Assembly (NCBI GenBank): GCA_040702975.1
Contig: CP159990.1
Location: 62,001 to 126,000, forward strand
Direction of reading: 5' to 3'
Length of the DNA: 64,000 nucleotides
Origin: Roseburia hominis
GTDB taxonomy: Bacteria; Bacillota; Clostridia; Lachnospirales; Lachnospiraceae
The stretch's first letter is position 1, and each line of letters opens with the position of its first letter. The notes beneath the pieces were generated by a model. It saw only the letters and a program-made list of their open reading frames with translations. It ran no database searches and was not told the DNA's origin. This document shows, in pieces, positions 8,369 to 17,409 of this stretch. A program made the position numbers and the translations under genes.

Positions 8369-9049
8369 CTACAATTCGCGATACCACCAAGCCTTTACCG
8401 AAAGAATCCCTCCCAAATCCTTCCCCTCTCCCCATGTCCTCGCCGCATCAAAAATATCCCGCTGCTGTTCCTGTGAAAGCAGATCTCCCTGCGAGACTAC
8501 ATATCGATACTCACATACGACGCATTTTTTCTGCCCCCAGGGCGCAGTAAGTGCACGCACCAGATGAGACGGCGTGATCACCTCTTCTTTCCCACATTCC
8601 AGACATTCACAGGCTCTCTCGTACCTGCAACACGCCTGTGCAAATGTCTGCCCGACGGCACCGGATCCAGCTACGCCGATCACCAAATCCGTCTCCACTG
8701 GCAGCACCGGTTCATGCTCCGCGGGAACCTTAAACGGAAGCCTCCTGCTGCCATCGGCCTCTACAAGCACCACGTCGTAGCTCTTCCGCAGTGTTACCGG
8801 ATATTCCCGGGAAATCCCCTTAATTTTTCCATCTCCACACGGTAGCCCAATCGGCTCAAACCCGTACTTTCCTCCTACTGCCATATGTGTTGTGGTCGTC
8901 ACTGCCACAGATGCCCCTCTTTCCTGCAATTCCCGCGCCAGTTCGAAAATCAGCGTTGTCTTACCCCCGGCGCCCACTACACTAATGATACGATGCTGCT
9001 CTAGTCTGATGCGCAACTTATCTGCCAGCGAAAACTTCTGCATTTCCAT
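8369..9049 (-). CDS. yqeC: Selenium-dependent hydroxylase accessory protein YqeC
   Basis: This 226-residue protein is YqeC-like, a putative accessory factor for selenium-dependent molybdenum hydroxylases. A P-loop-like motif (VVGAGGKTTLIFEL) lies at about residues 24-37, then VAVTTTTHM near 48-56. A conserved VVLVEADGSRRLPFK follows near 95-110, then DLVIGVAGSGAVG. The family is found almost only in genomes with selenium-dependent xanthine dehydrogenase or purine hydroxylase. It is thought to help load selenium into the molybdenum cofactor. The expected partner yqeB is not in this window. The gene is convergent with the Rpn-type gene. Confidence 0.85.
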   Translation of the reverse strand: MEMQKFSLADKLRIRLEQHRIISVVGAGGKTTLIFELARELQERGASVAVTTTTHMAVGGKYGFEPIGLPCGDGKIKGISREYPVTLRKSYDVVLVEADGSRRLPFKVPAEHEPVLPVETDLVIGVAGSGAVGQTFAQACCRYERACECLECGKEEVITPSHLVRALTAPWGQKKCVVCEYRYVVSQGDLLSQEQQRDIFDAARTWGEGKDLGGILSVKAWWYREL

Positions 9050-9292
9050 AATTCCCTCATTCCAATCACATTCCGGATATTTTTCTTACTACCATGCAGT
9101 ATACTATGTTTTTCTCTCCCCTGTAAACCCTCGGTATCTATTTCATTTTTCACACTTTATTTAAAAGTTAAATATTCTATGACTTCCATATGTTTTATGT
9201 TATAATGGGAATATGGGATCGTATGCAGACCTGTAATCTTAATTCCGATCTCCGTTTTTTTAACTGCAATTATAGAAAGTGAGGATTTATGA

Positions 9293-9880
9293 ATGCCAAA
9301 GAAACGCCGTTCCACCAAAAGCCGTATTATCAAGGCTGCCTGGAATTTATTCTATAAACATGGATATGACCAGACCACGGTAGATGAGATCATTGCTGCG
9401 TCCAAGACCTCCAAGGGGACCTTCTACCATTATTTTAAGGGAAAAGAAGCTCTGCTCAATACCTTGTCCTACCTGTTCGATGACAAATATGAAGAACTGG
9501 CAGGGGTGGTCGACCCGGGACTTTCCGCCTACGATAAACTGCTGTATTTTAATCACGAGCTTTTTTATATGATCGAGACCAGTATTGACGTGAATTTGTT
9601 GGCCTCCTTATATTCTTCCCAGCTCGTGACCAAAGATAAACGCTCTCTTCTGGAAAGCGACAGATATTATTTTACCTGGCTCACCGAGACGATCACCGAG
9701 GCGATTAGCTCCGGGGAGTTCAAGGACACCAGCACGCCGCAGGAGCTGCTTAAGATTTACGCCATGTACGAGCGGGCACTTCTCTACGACTGGGCGCTCT
9801 GCAAAGGGCGGTATTCCCTGACAGAGTACAGCGACAAGCTGCTTCCCCATGTGTTGGATCAGTTTAGAGAAGGATTCTAA
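9293..9880 (+). CDS. TetR/AcrR family transcriptional regulator
   Basis: This 195-residue regulator has an N-terminal TetR helix-turn-helix over residues 8-55 (RIIKAAWNLFYKHGYDQTT, then SKGTFYHYFKGKEALL). The C-terminal ligand domain is variable and all-helical. The ligand is unknown. It sits alone between divergent yqeC and the convergent DUF3343/yedE group. GTGAGGA precedes the ATG, and a TATAAT box lies about 85 nt upstream. Its position inside a selenium/purine block makes these genes possible targets, but no operator was recognised. Confidence 0.85.
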   Translation: MPKKRRSTKSRIIKAAWNLFYKHGYDQTTVDEIIAASKTSKGTFYHYFKGKEALLNTLSYLFDDKYEELAGVVDPGLSAYDKLLYFNHELFYMIETSIDVNLLASLYSSQLVTKDKRSLLESDRYYFTWLTETITEAISSGEFKDTSTPQELLKIYAMYERALLYDWALCKGRYSLTEYSDKLLPHVLDQFREGF

Positions 9881-9987
9881 ATCGTTAGTATGAAAACGAA
9901 TTAAAGATTCGCCGAATCTTTACTAAGGCACACATAATAGCCAAATAATGGCCAACAGACCATACTTCAGATATGCCTGGCAAATAA

Positions 9988-10033
9988 AAATACAGTAACG
10001 AAACACATTTCCTGCTTCGCTACTGTATTTTTT
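9988..10033 (+). terminator. Bidirectional terminator between tetR-like gene and DUF3343 gene
   Basis: AAATACAGTA-a-CGAA (9988-10002) pairs with TTCG-c-TACTGTATTT (10016-10030), with a 13-nt loop and a T-run to 10033. The minus side is also T-rich. Just upstream (9967-9984) is one copy of the TCAGRTATGC motif, preceded by the palindrome AAAGATTC-gcc-GAATCTTT. Confidence 0.8.
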
Positions 10034-10088
10034 ATGAATACCCTTATGAGTCAAATCGCCCTCAACAAGCAGCGGAATATTTGCCTCT

Positions 10089-10325
10089 CTACACCATGCA
10101 CTCATGCATGTCCTCTTCCTGGACTCCGATACCGCTCATCACCTGTTTCAGAACCTCTTTATCGGCAAGGTCTGCGCACCATGACAGGCCGCACCCTGCG
10201 GAGATCGCTCTTGGCACCGGAATCAGACGGCCCGGAGCGTTCTGCTCCTTGCAGGCCTTCTCCATCGCCATCGCATCGGCAGTCGTATGGAAGGTCACTA
10301 CCAGTTTTAATTCTTTCTGTCTCAT
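10089..10325 (-). CDS. DUF3343 protein, putative Se/S carrier
   Basis: This 78-residue protein carries the DUF3343 (putative Se/S carrier-like) fold. LVVTFHTTADAMAMEKACK leads to GRLIPVPRAISAGCGLSW, where the conserved GCGLSW cysteine would hold sulfur or selenium. It overlaps the preceding TusA-like gene by one base and belongs to the yedE selenium cluster. A carrier role is inferred from the family name, the cysteine and the neighbours; no biochemical role is established. Confidence 0.8.
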   Translation of the reverse strand: MRQKELKLVVTFHTTADAMAMEKACKEQNAPGRLIPVPRAISAGCGLSWCADLADKEVLKQVMSGIGVQEEDMHECMV

Positions 10326-10528
10326 TATTCAATCACAATTTCAAATTCAGAGCCCTTCTCTGTGGTGGTCGCTTTCTTTCCGCGGTCTTTTGCAAACTTT
10401 TCCACGTTGGTTCTCTGGTGTGCTTCGCTTACCAGCACCTTGATCGGCCCTTTCGCGCTTTTTAGCGCCTCAGCAGTCATCATCAGCGGTTCCGGACAGG
10501 AAAGTCCTCTTGCATCTACTTCCTTCAT
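10325..10528 (-). CDS. TusA/SirA-like sulfurtransferase (selenium cluster)
   Basis: This 67-residue TusA-fold protein has the diagnostic CPxP-type active site near the N terminus: VDARGLSCPEPLMM, with Cys about residue 11. TusA proteins pass persulfide sulfur between donors and acceptors. In yedE-linked operons they are thought to handle selenium. It lies between yedE and the DUF3343 gene, so the three are probably co-transcribed and may move selenium from the transporter to SelD or the hydroxylase. Confidence 0.85.
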   Translation of the reverse strand: MKEVDARGLSCPEPLMMTAEALKSAKGPIKVLVSEAHQRTNVEKFAKDRGKKATTTEKGSEFEIVIE

Positions 10529-10580
10529 ATTATTTTACCTTCTTTCTTAGAATAGCATATTGTTTTCTAAATGACCAGAC

Positions 10581-11678
10581 CTATTTTGCAGACTCTCTCT
10601 TATTAGTAAATGCGATTACGAACAAGACTACAATACAGATAATACAAGCCACTTTTCCGTTCGTTGATACTGCGCCTGCGACCAGTTCTTTTGTCTCGGC
10701 ATTAATCGCTGTTCCGCTTGCTGCAAGTCCAAAGTTGTGGCAAAGTGCTGCGCCGAAGAACAAGCCCAGAACAGTCACTGCCGCATCAGAGGAGCCCTGT
10801 CCTGCAAGGATCAGCTGGCGAAGCGGACAGCCGCCGGCCAGAACTGCTGCAAAGCCAACTGCATACATGCCAAGAATATTCCACAAATGCTCGGAGTGTG
10901 CAATGATTCCCGGTGTGTTAAAGCCTAACACGAACCTGTTCGTCGCAGCGTTGAAGATCAGCATAACAACAAACAGACCGACGATTACACTGAGCAGGTC
11001 AAAATTCTTCATCAAAACAACGTCACGGATACTTCCGGCAAAGCACATTCTGGATTTCTGTGCAAATGCGCCGAAAATCAGGCCGCCAATCAGGGACATA
11101 ATGATCGGAGCATGCATGCTTCCCGGTCCCGCCTGGCTTGCCTTTAAGAGTGTGGTGCAGGTAGCAAGGATCAGGATTCCGACCATGATAGCCGGAAGCA
11201 CGGCGCCACTTGTTTTGTTCGTCTCATGCGCACGTCCAAGGCTGAAGCCTTTCTTCAGTGCAAAAGCTCCTGTGGATACGCCCAGGATAAATCCGATCAG
11301 CGCAACCCACGCATTCAAGTCACCTGCGGACATACGGATCACCATACGAAGCGGGCAGCCCAAAAATACAAGGGAACCAATCATAATAATCATTCCCAGC
11401 ACGAAACGGATCATCGGTGAAGAACCACCTGTGGAACGATACTCCTTCGTTGCTACGGAAATGATGAATGCTCCAAGGATCAGACCGATAATCTCCGGTC
11501 TCGCATACTGTACCACCTCTGCCTGGTGCATTCCTAAGGAACCCGCCATATCACGCACGAAGCAGGCAATACAAAATGCCATGTTTGCCGGGTTTCCAAA
11601 GTATGCCAGACAAGCCGCTACTAATCCGCACACCACGCCGGCAAGCGCAAGTTTCTTCTTTGAATCTGATAAATTCAT
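10581..11678 (-). CDS. yedE: YedE-family putative selenium transporter
   Basis: This 365-residue membrane protein has about 9-10 hydrophobic segments and belongs to the YeeE/YedE family in its selenium-linked form. Cysteine motifs expected for chalcogen transport are visible: CIACFVRD near residue 37, LGCPLRMV near 107, MCFAGSIRD near 210 and GGCPLRQL near 287. Relatives import thiosulfate. This subgroup travels with selenium metabolism genes and is proposed to import a selenium compound. It is followed by TusA-like and DUF3343 genes and preceded by a cysteine desulfurase. Confidence 0.88.
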   Translation of the reverse strand: MNLSDSKKKLALAGVVCGLVAACLAYFGNPANMAFCIACFVRDMAGSLGMHQAEVVQYARPEIIGLILGAFIISVATKEYRSTGGSSPMIRFVLGMIIMIGSLVFLGCPLRMVIRMSAGDLNAWVALIGFILGVSTGAFALKKGFSLGRAHETNKTSGAVLPAIMVGILILATCTTLLKASQAGPGSMHAPIIMSLIGGLIFGAFAQKSRMCFAGSIRDVVLMKNFDLLSVIVGLFVVMLIFNAATNRFVLGFNTPGIIAHSEHLWNILGMYAVGFAAVLAGGCPLRQLILAGQGSSDAAVTVLGLFFGAALCHNFGLAASGTAINAETKELVAGAVSTNGKVACIICIVVLFVIAFTNKRESAK

Positions 11679-11766
11679 GTTACGTCCTCCTTTTTCTCTC
11701 GGCAGAAGGGCAATTCTTTTGTTCGCTTTAACCCTCTCATTTTGTTTTCACGCCATCTAAAAAATC

Positions 11767-12903
11767 TTATTCTTCTGCCAGTTCTCTCACTGCCCTTATG
11801 GCAGTTTCTATTTCCTCATCCGTGTTGAAATGTGAGAAACTGAATCTCACCGCTCCCTGCTCCACCGTCCCTAAGGCTTCGTGCATAAGCGGTGCACAAT
11901 GCGCCCCCGGTCTTGTGGAAATGCCATATGTCATAAGGAGCTCATCGCTCACTTCTGAAGAATCATAATCACCGATATTTAAGCTCACGATGGCACAGCG
12001 GTCTGTCGTCGTAAAATCGCCGTATACCTTCACGCCGGGAATATCCTTCACCCCATTATAAAATCTGGTCATAAGTTCCTGCTCTCTGGCACGAATCTGA
12101 TCAATGCCTATTTCCATCAGATACCCGATCGCAGCTCCCAGTCCCGCAATACCATGTCCATTCAAGGTTCCGGCCTCCAAAGCCGTCGGCATCTCCGAAG
12201 GGTGCTTCTTATTGTAAGTCTGCACGCCGCTGCCGCCGGACTTAAGCGGTCGCAGAGTCAATCCCTCCCGCACGTACAGCCCGCCGGTTCCCTGCGGTCC
12301 CAGCAGCCCCTTATGTCCGGTAAAGCATAAAATATCGATTTGCATCTTCTGTACGTCAATCGGAAATACCCCCGCAGTCTGCGAGGCATCTACCACAAAC
12401 AGGATTCCATGCCTATGTGCGATCTCCCCGACCCGCGCGATATCCACCAGATTACCGGTCAGATTTGAACCGTGCGTACACACAATCACCTTTGTATTCT
12501 CCCGGATCTCCTTCTCAAAATCGTCATAGTCTATCGTGCCCTGGCGATTGCTCTTAATAATGCTCAGCTCCACCCCTTTTTCCTGCAATTCGTACAGCGG
12601 GCGCAGAACAGAATTATGTTCCAGCATCGTCGTGATCACATGATCCTTCGGCTCCAATACTCCTTTTAGAGCCGTGTTCAGACTTTCCGTCGAATTAGAC
12701 GTGAACGCAATCTGCTTCGGGCTTACCGCATGAAAAAAACATGCCAGCTTTTCTCTGGCATCATAAATCGTCCGCGATGCATCAAGCGACGCCGCATGTG
12801 CTCCCCGTCCTGCATTTCCCATAGAACACATGGCAGCCGTTACCGCTTCGATCACAACCTGCGGCTTCTGCATCGTTGTCGCTGCATTATCTAAATAAAT
12901 CAT
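11767..12903 (-). CDS. Class V aminotransferase: cysteine desulfurase / selenocysteine lyase-like
   Basis: This 378-residue PLP enzyme of the NifS/Csd group starts MIYLDNAATT. The PLP lysine lies in FTGHKGLLGPQG near residue 200 and the catalytic cysteine in TRPGAHCAPLMHEALG near 340. It should release sulfur from cysteine or selenium from selenocysteine and hand it on as a persulfide/perselenide. Its place between lysR-selB and yedE suggests selenium delivery. I choose ATG 12903, with GAGGAGAGGG just before it, over the longer frame from 12963, which has no site. Confidence 0.88.
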   Translation of the reverse strand: MIYLDNAATTMQKPQVVIEAVTAAMCSMGNAGRGAHAASLDASRTIYDAREKLACFFHAVSPKQIAFTSNSTESLNTALKGVLEPKDHVITTMLEHNSVLRPLYELQEKGVELSIIKSNRQGTIDYDDFEKEIRENTKVIVCTHGSNLTGNLVDIARVGEIAHRHGILFVVDASQTAGVFPIDVQKMQIDILCFTGHKGLLGPQGTGGLYVREGLTLRPLKSGGSGVQTYNKKHPSEMPTALEAGTLNGHGIAGLGAAIGYLMEIGIDQIRAREQELMTRFYNGVKDIPGVKVYGDFTTTDRCAIVSLNIGDYDSSEVSDELLMTYGISTRPGAHCAPLMHEALGTVEQGAVRFSFSHFNTDEEIETAIRAVRELAEE

Positions 12904-13017
12904 ATCCCTCTCCTCTTTAACCTGATATCCTAAGATATAAAATAAACAAAATTTTTCCATCAATTCTACTCTTAGTATAGTACCTGGATATCCCCTCGTC
13001 TAATTGAAAAGCATAAT

Positions 13018-13062
13018 AAATCCCCTTCATTTATAGATGGATTCTATAAATGAAGGGGATTT
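13018..13062. terminator. 20-bp perfect hairpin between lysR and the desulfurase gene
   Basis: AAATCCCCTTCATTTATAGA (13018-13037) pairs perfectly with 13043-13062 across a 5-nt loop. T-tracts are short on both sides. It lies after the LysR stop on the minus strand and separates the sel operon from the desulfurase operon. Its length and perfection also fit a mobile palindrome. Confidence 0.65.
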
Positions 13063-13119
13063 ATATTTCTTGTCTTTCACACAAAAAACCAGGGGTGCCA
13101 AAGCAACTCATAAAGAATT

Positions 13120-14037
13120 TTACTCTTCCTCCTGCCGTGTTTCATACAGTCCTTTAACTACTTTGATAAAACGCTCTGCCGACGCGGATAACTGATAATT
13201 CTTATTATATACCAGATTCAGATCCCTGCCGCCTCCCTTTCCTGATAGGGGAAGCTCCAGTACTGCGCCGGATTCGATCTCGTCATAGGCTGCCAGCCGG
13301 GAGAGCATGGCGATTCCGATCCCGGTCTTTACCGACTTCTTGATCATCTCCGTATTCTCGCTGCTGGCCACGATATTCAGTTTATCCACATCAACCCCGG
13401 CTCTTCTTAACTGCTTTTCCGCCTCTTTTCGTGTCCCTGAGCCTTCTTCTCTCATAATCACATTCTCAGACTGCACCCAGCGAAGCGAAGTCTCTGTTTC
13501 CTTGATCCTTCTATATTTCTCTGTATTCGGAGTCAGTACGACCAGCTCGTCCTTATAAAGAGGAATATATTTGCAATGCTTCTTCTCCAGAACAGTTCCG
13601 GTAAATCCTACCTCTACCATATGTCCCACGATCTTCTCCACTACCTGGCTGCTGTCCATCTCCATGATCTTGAACTGCTCATGAGGGTGCTTTTTGCTGA
13701 ATTCCGCCAGAATGCCTGGAAGAAGATACTGTGCCGGAACCGTAGACGCTGCGATCGTAATACATTTCGTTTCTTTTTTGGCATCCGGGGCGAAAATTGA
13801 TTCGATTTTCTTCTCTATATCAATCATTTGCCGCGCATACTGATAGAGCGTCCTTCCATCTTCTGATAACGTTACTTCCTTTGTATTTCTCACGAACAGA
13901 CGCACATTCAGTTCCTTTTCCAGCGTGGAAATATGCGCGCTGACTGTCGGCTGAGTCAGGTAAAGTGACTTAGCCGCTTTGGAAAAGCTGCCGCTCTCCG
14001 TCACCTGTACAAATGCCTCTAATTGTTTTAAATTCAT
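13120..14037 (-). CDS. LysR family regulator associated with selenium metabolism
   Basis: This 305-residue LysR protein has an N-terminal winged HTH over residues 1-60 (LEAFVQVTESGSFSKAAK, then LTQPTVSAHISTLEKEL) and a C-terminal periplasmic-binding-like ligand domain (CITIAASTVPAQYLLPGIL onward). Its start overlaps the selB stop (TAATG), so it is translated as the last gene of the selD-selA-selB operon. This arrangement is typical of the selenium-associated LysR group. The inducer and targets are unknown; the sel, yedE and hydroxylase genes are the obvious candidates. Confidence 0.9.
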   Translation of the reverse strand: MNLKQLEAFVQVTESGSFSKAAKSLYLTQPTVSAHISTLEKELNVRLFVRNTKEVTLSEDGRTLYQYARQMIDIEKKIESIFAPDAKKETKCITIAASTVPAQYLLPGILAEFSKKHPHEQFKIMEMDSSQVVEKIVGHMVEVGFTGTVLEKKHCKYIPLYKDELVVLTPNTEKYRRIKETETSLRWVQSENVIMREEGSGTRKEAEKQLRRAGVDVDKLNIVASSENTEMIKKSVKTGIGIAMLSRLAAYDEIESGAVLELPLSGKGGGRDLNLVYNKNYQLSASAERFIKVVKGLYETRQEEE

Positions 14038-15950
14038 TAGTATGCTACCCTTTCACTCTCTGCTCCTAATTTCTTAGTAACCTTGATGCTGTCCATATAC
14101 TCTAAAATTGGTTTTGCACTTTTACGGCTGGTGGAGAACATATCTCTGACCTGGGCGATCGTAATGACGTCCTCGCCCTTCAAATGCTCCCGGATCTTCT
14201 CCTTCGCCGCATTCATCAAATGTGCCATGGTAAACATTTCTTCATTAATTCTGAGCGCCACGCCCTCATCGATCAGCATGAGCAGAACGTCCTCCACCGT
14301 TTCCCGGGGGATACCGCCGAAATCAATCTCCGTAAACCTGACGAAATCATACCCTGCCTTCTCAAATGCACCCACAAGCAGCTTCTCCGTCTTCTGGTAA
14401 ATGGCATCTTTAGGCACAACGTAGTCAGATAAATACAGATATTCCTCTCTCCGCCCGAAGACTCCCTCCGCTGTCATTCGCTCAATGTAGGCGTCAAATA
14501 CGATCGGTTTGACCTTCTTCATAAAGGTGTTGTGAATCTCCGCCTTCTTCATTCCGTATCGATAGGGGTGCTTCTTATGGTACGTACCAAGCGCCTCCAT
14601 AATCTTCTGCCGCATGGCCAGCTCACTGTCGCGGTGCCACAGGTATACATCCTTTTTCATAGGGAATTCATAGACCGTTCCCTCCGCTTTCAGTTCTTCC
14701 AGATATTCCGTCAATTCTTCTGCCGAATGTGCCATCAGCTTCGCCAGTTCAGACAGCGTGATCATCGTATCTCCATGCTCCTTGATATGAAGCTCCATGA
14801 CATCGGCAAGTGAGCCGGACTCTTTACGCTTAAGTTCCTCGATGACCTTCTCGTCGAATCTTCTCTTTCTCGTCGGATTTGGTTCCAGAACCACGCCGCC
14901 GCCGATGGTCTCCATCGGAGAATAAAAACGCACAACAAATCTGTCGCCCCGTTTTAAGGCAATCTCTTCTTCCAACCGAAGCTGCACCAGCCCGCTCTCG
15001 CCCGGACCGATTTCTTCTTTATCAAGAAGGACGGCGCGGCAAAGGATCTCACTGGTCCCGGTGTACAGATGAAGACGCTCATGGTTCGTCACAATCCGCA
15101 TGGAATCCGGCAATACATTCAGTTTCACATCCAGAAGATCCGTATTCTTCATATTGTTCTTCGGCGCGATCACACACCCTCTGTGAATCTCTTTTTTCTT
15201 GATATTAGACAGGTTGATGGCTACACGCTGTCCGGCATAGCACTTGTCCTTATCCTGTCCATGTACCTGAATGCTCCGGATCTTACACTCTTTACCGATC
15301 GGATACATCTCCAAAACATCATCCTTGGAAATCGTTCCCGAGAGCAAGGTCCCCGTAATGATCGTTCCAAATCCCGACAGCGTAAACACACGGTCGATCG
15401 GCAGACGCGGAATCGTCATGGTGTCTTTTGCCGTCACTTCATCCGCCATCAAATGCTCTATGGTCTCGGTCAGTTCATCGAGTCCCTGTCCTGTAGCCGC
15501 CGAGACCCGCACTACCGGTGCATTCTCAAGGAAGGTGCCTGCAAGCTCTTCCTGAATCTCTTCCTCCACCAGCTCCAGCCATTCCTCATCTACCAGATCA
15601 CATTTATTCAGGACCAGAATGCTTTTCTCAATTCCCAGAAGTCCCAGAATATCCATATGCTCTCTTGTCTGCGGCATGATGCCCTCATCCGCAGCGACCA
15701 CCAGCATGACGAGATCCATTCCCACGACGCCCGCCACCATATTATTGATAAATTTCTCATGGCCGGGAACGTCGATGATTCCCACACGGTCTCCATTTTT
15801 CAGATCGAACCATGTAAATCCCAGATCGATGGTGATGCCCCTGCGCTGCTCTTCCTCCCACCGGTCTGTGTTGCGCCCGGTGAGCGCCTTAATAAGCGTC
15901 GTCTTTCCATGATCAATATGTCCCGCAGTTCCTATGATAATGTTCTTCAT
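14037..15950 (-). CDS. selB: Selenocysteine-specific elongation factor SelB
   Basis: This 637-residue SelB has an EF-Tu-like GTPase at residues 1-170 (G1 GHIDHGKTTL, DVPGHEKF, NKCD), two beta-barrel domains, and a C-terminal series of winged helices that bind the SECIS RNA. It brings Sec-tRNA(Sec) to the ribosome at UGA codons. I choose ATG 15950, whose product begins MKNIIIGTAGHIDHG, over the frame from 15989; the start overlaps the selA stop as ATGA. Its stop overlaps the LysR start, giving a fully coupled selA-selB-lysR block. The substrate UGA in this window is in selD. Confidence 0.93.
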   Translation of the reverse strand: MKNIIIGTAGHIDHGKTTLIKALTGRNTDRWEEEQRRGITIDLGFTWFDLKNGDRVGIIDVPGHEKFINNMVAGVVGMDLVMLVVAADEGIMPQTREHMDILGLLGIEKSILVLNKCDLVDEEWLELVEEEIQEELAGTFLENAPVVRVSAATGQGLDELTETIEHLMADEVTAKDTMTIPRLPIDRVFTLSGFGTIITGTLLSGTISKDDVLEMYPIGKECKIRSIQVHGQDKDKCYAGQRVAINLSNIKKKEIHRGCVIAPKNNMKNTDLLDVKLNVLPDSMRIVTNHERLHLYTGTSEILCRAVLLDKEEIGPGESGLVQLRLEEEIALKRGDRFVVRFYSPMETIGGGVVLEPNPTRKRRFDEKVIEELKRKESGSLADVMELHIKEHGDTMITLSELAKLMAHSAEELTEYLEELKAEGTVYEFPMKKDVYLWHRDSELAMRQKIMEALGTYHKKHPYRYGMKKAEIHNTFMKKVKPIVFDAYIERMTAEGVFGRREEYLYLSDYVVPKDAIYQKTEKLLVGAFEKAGYDFVRFTEIDFGGIPRETVEDVLLMLIDEGVALRINEEMFTMAHLMNAAKEKIREHLKGEDVITIAQVRDMFSTSRKSAKPILEYMDSIKVTKKLGAESERVAY

Positions 15951-17341
15951 AACAATTCTCCCAGCATTTCCACAATCTTTTTGAACCACCGCGATTCAAT
16001 TGTTCTTATGTCCAGATAAATAGTGTCATTCGCCGTTCTCGGAATGATTGGCATCTCCAGATGGCGCATGGCCTCTTCCAGCTTCGGCACACTGATCTGC
16101 CGGGGCTTTAATGTCACTGCCATACTTGGGATCCTCTCCAAAGGAAGAGAACCGCCGCCAATCTGAGACTCACATTTCTCCACGCCGATCTCGGCATTAA
16201 GCTGTGCATGTTTCAGCATCCTCTGCAGGGTGCGGGCACGCTTTGCGACCTCTTCCGGCTTCTCGTTTATCATTCTCAGCACCGGAATATTTTTCACTGC
16301 CTTTTCCTCGGATAAATATTCCATCAGAACCAGTTCCAGCGCCGCCGCCGTAAATTTATCGATCCTGAGCGCACGGGTGAGCTGATTCTTCTTCATCTTG
16401 TCGATGTATTTCTTTTTTCCTATAATAATCCCTGCCTGCGGTCCTCCCAGCAGCTTGTCCCCGCTAAAACACACCACATCGGCACCCTTGCGGATCGAAT
16501 CCTGCACCGTCGGCTCATAGGTGAGGCCATATTTGCTCAGGTCCACCAGCACTCCGCTGCCCAGATCCTCAATGATCGGAAGGTCATGCTCCTTCGCCAG
16601 CGGCACCAGATCGTCGATGGTGACCGTATCCGTAAATCCCACGATCCTGTAGTTGCTGGTATGTACTTTGAGGAGAGCCTTGGTCTCCTCGGTGATTGCC
16701 TCCTCGTAATCGGAGTAGTGGGTCTTATTTGTAGTTCCCACCTCCACAAGAGAGGCGCCGCTTTGCTCCATCACATCAGGAATCCGGAATTTACCACCAA
16801 TCTCCACCAGCTCACCGCGGGAAACGACGACCTCGCCGCCCTTTGCCATAGAACTTAAGATCAGCATCACGGCTGCCGCATTGTTGTTCACCGCCATAGC
16901 CGCCTCAGCTCCGGTCAGCTTGCACAATAATTGCTCAAAATGAGAGTATCTCTCTCCCCGCCGTCCGGCTTCCAGATTATATTCCAGGTTGGAGTACCCG
17001 GTCACAATATCGGCTAACTTGGCAGCATGCGCCTCGCTGATCGGTGCGCGCCCCAGATTCGTATGCAGAATCGTCCCGGTGCCGTTGATGACCATGCGCA
17101 TATTCGGCGTATGCATCTCCTCCACTTTGCGGCAGATACTTTCAGGAAGCGCCTCCACTTTCGCAGACGCTTCTGCTTCATCCTCGCAGGTTCCGATATA
17201 TGCACGCAGACTTTCCATCTCGCTTCGGATTGCCTCCATAACGGTATCTCTGCCGTAGTCTGCGATCAAAAGCTGAATACACTCCATTTCCAACAAAACA
17301 TCTACTTTGGGGATCCTTCGGTATAGTAAATTCTTATTCAT
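15947..17341 (-). CDS. selA: L-seryl-tRNA(Sec) selenium transferase SelA
   Basis: This 464-residue PLP enzyme converts Ser-tRNA(Sec) to Sec-tRNA(Sec) with selenophosphate. The N-terminal helical domain (residues 1-80) is followed by NGTGTILHTNLGRAPIS, the glycine-rich GAEAAMAVNNNAAAV and the PLP-lysine motif CFSGDKLLGGPQAG near residue 285. The length matches the bacterial decameric enzyme. ATG 17341 follows AGAGGAAG. It lies between selD and selB in one operon. The tRNA(Sec) gene was not found in this window. Confidence 0.94.
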   Translation of the reverse strand: MNKNLLYRRIPKVDVLLEMECIQLLIADYGRDTVMEAIRSEMESLRAYIGTCEDEAEASAKVEALPESICRKVEEMHTPNMRMVINGTGTILHTNLGRAPISEAHAAKLADIVTGYSNLEYNLEAGRRGERYSHFEQLLCKLTGAEAAMAVNNNAAAVMLILSSMAKGGEVVVSRGELVEIGGKFRIPDVMEQSGASLVEVGTTNKTHYSDYEEAITEETKALLKVHTSNYRIVGFTDTVTIDDLVPLAKEHDLPIIEDLGSGVLVDLSKYGLTYEPTVQDSIRKGADVVCFSGDKLLGGPQAGIIIGKKKYIDKMKKNQLTRALRIDKFTAAALELVLMEYLSEEKAVKNIPVLRMINEKPEEVAKRARTLQRMLKHAQLNAEIGVEKCESQIGGGSLPLERIPSMAVTLKPRQISVPKLEEAMRHLEMPIIPRTANDTIYLDIRTIESRWFKKIVEMLGELL

Positions 17342-17409
17342 TTTCTTCCTCTTCTACTCAAAATGTGATTTCCCTTACTTCAAATAACGATATCTGGCAG
17401 TTTTCGTGA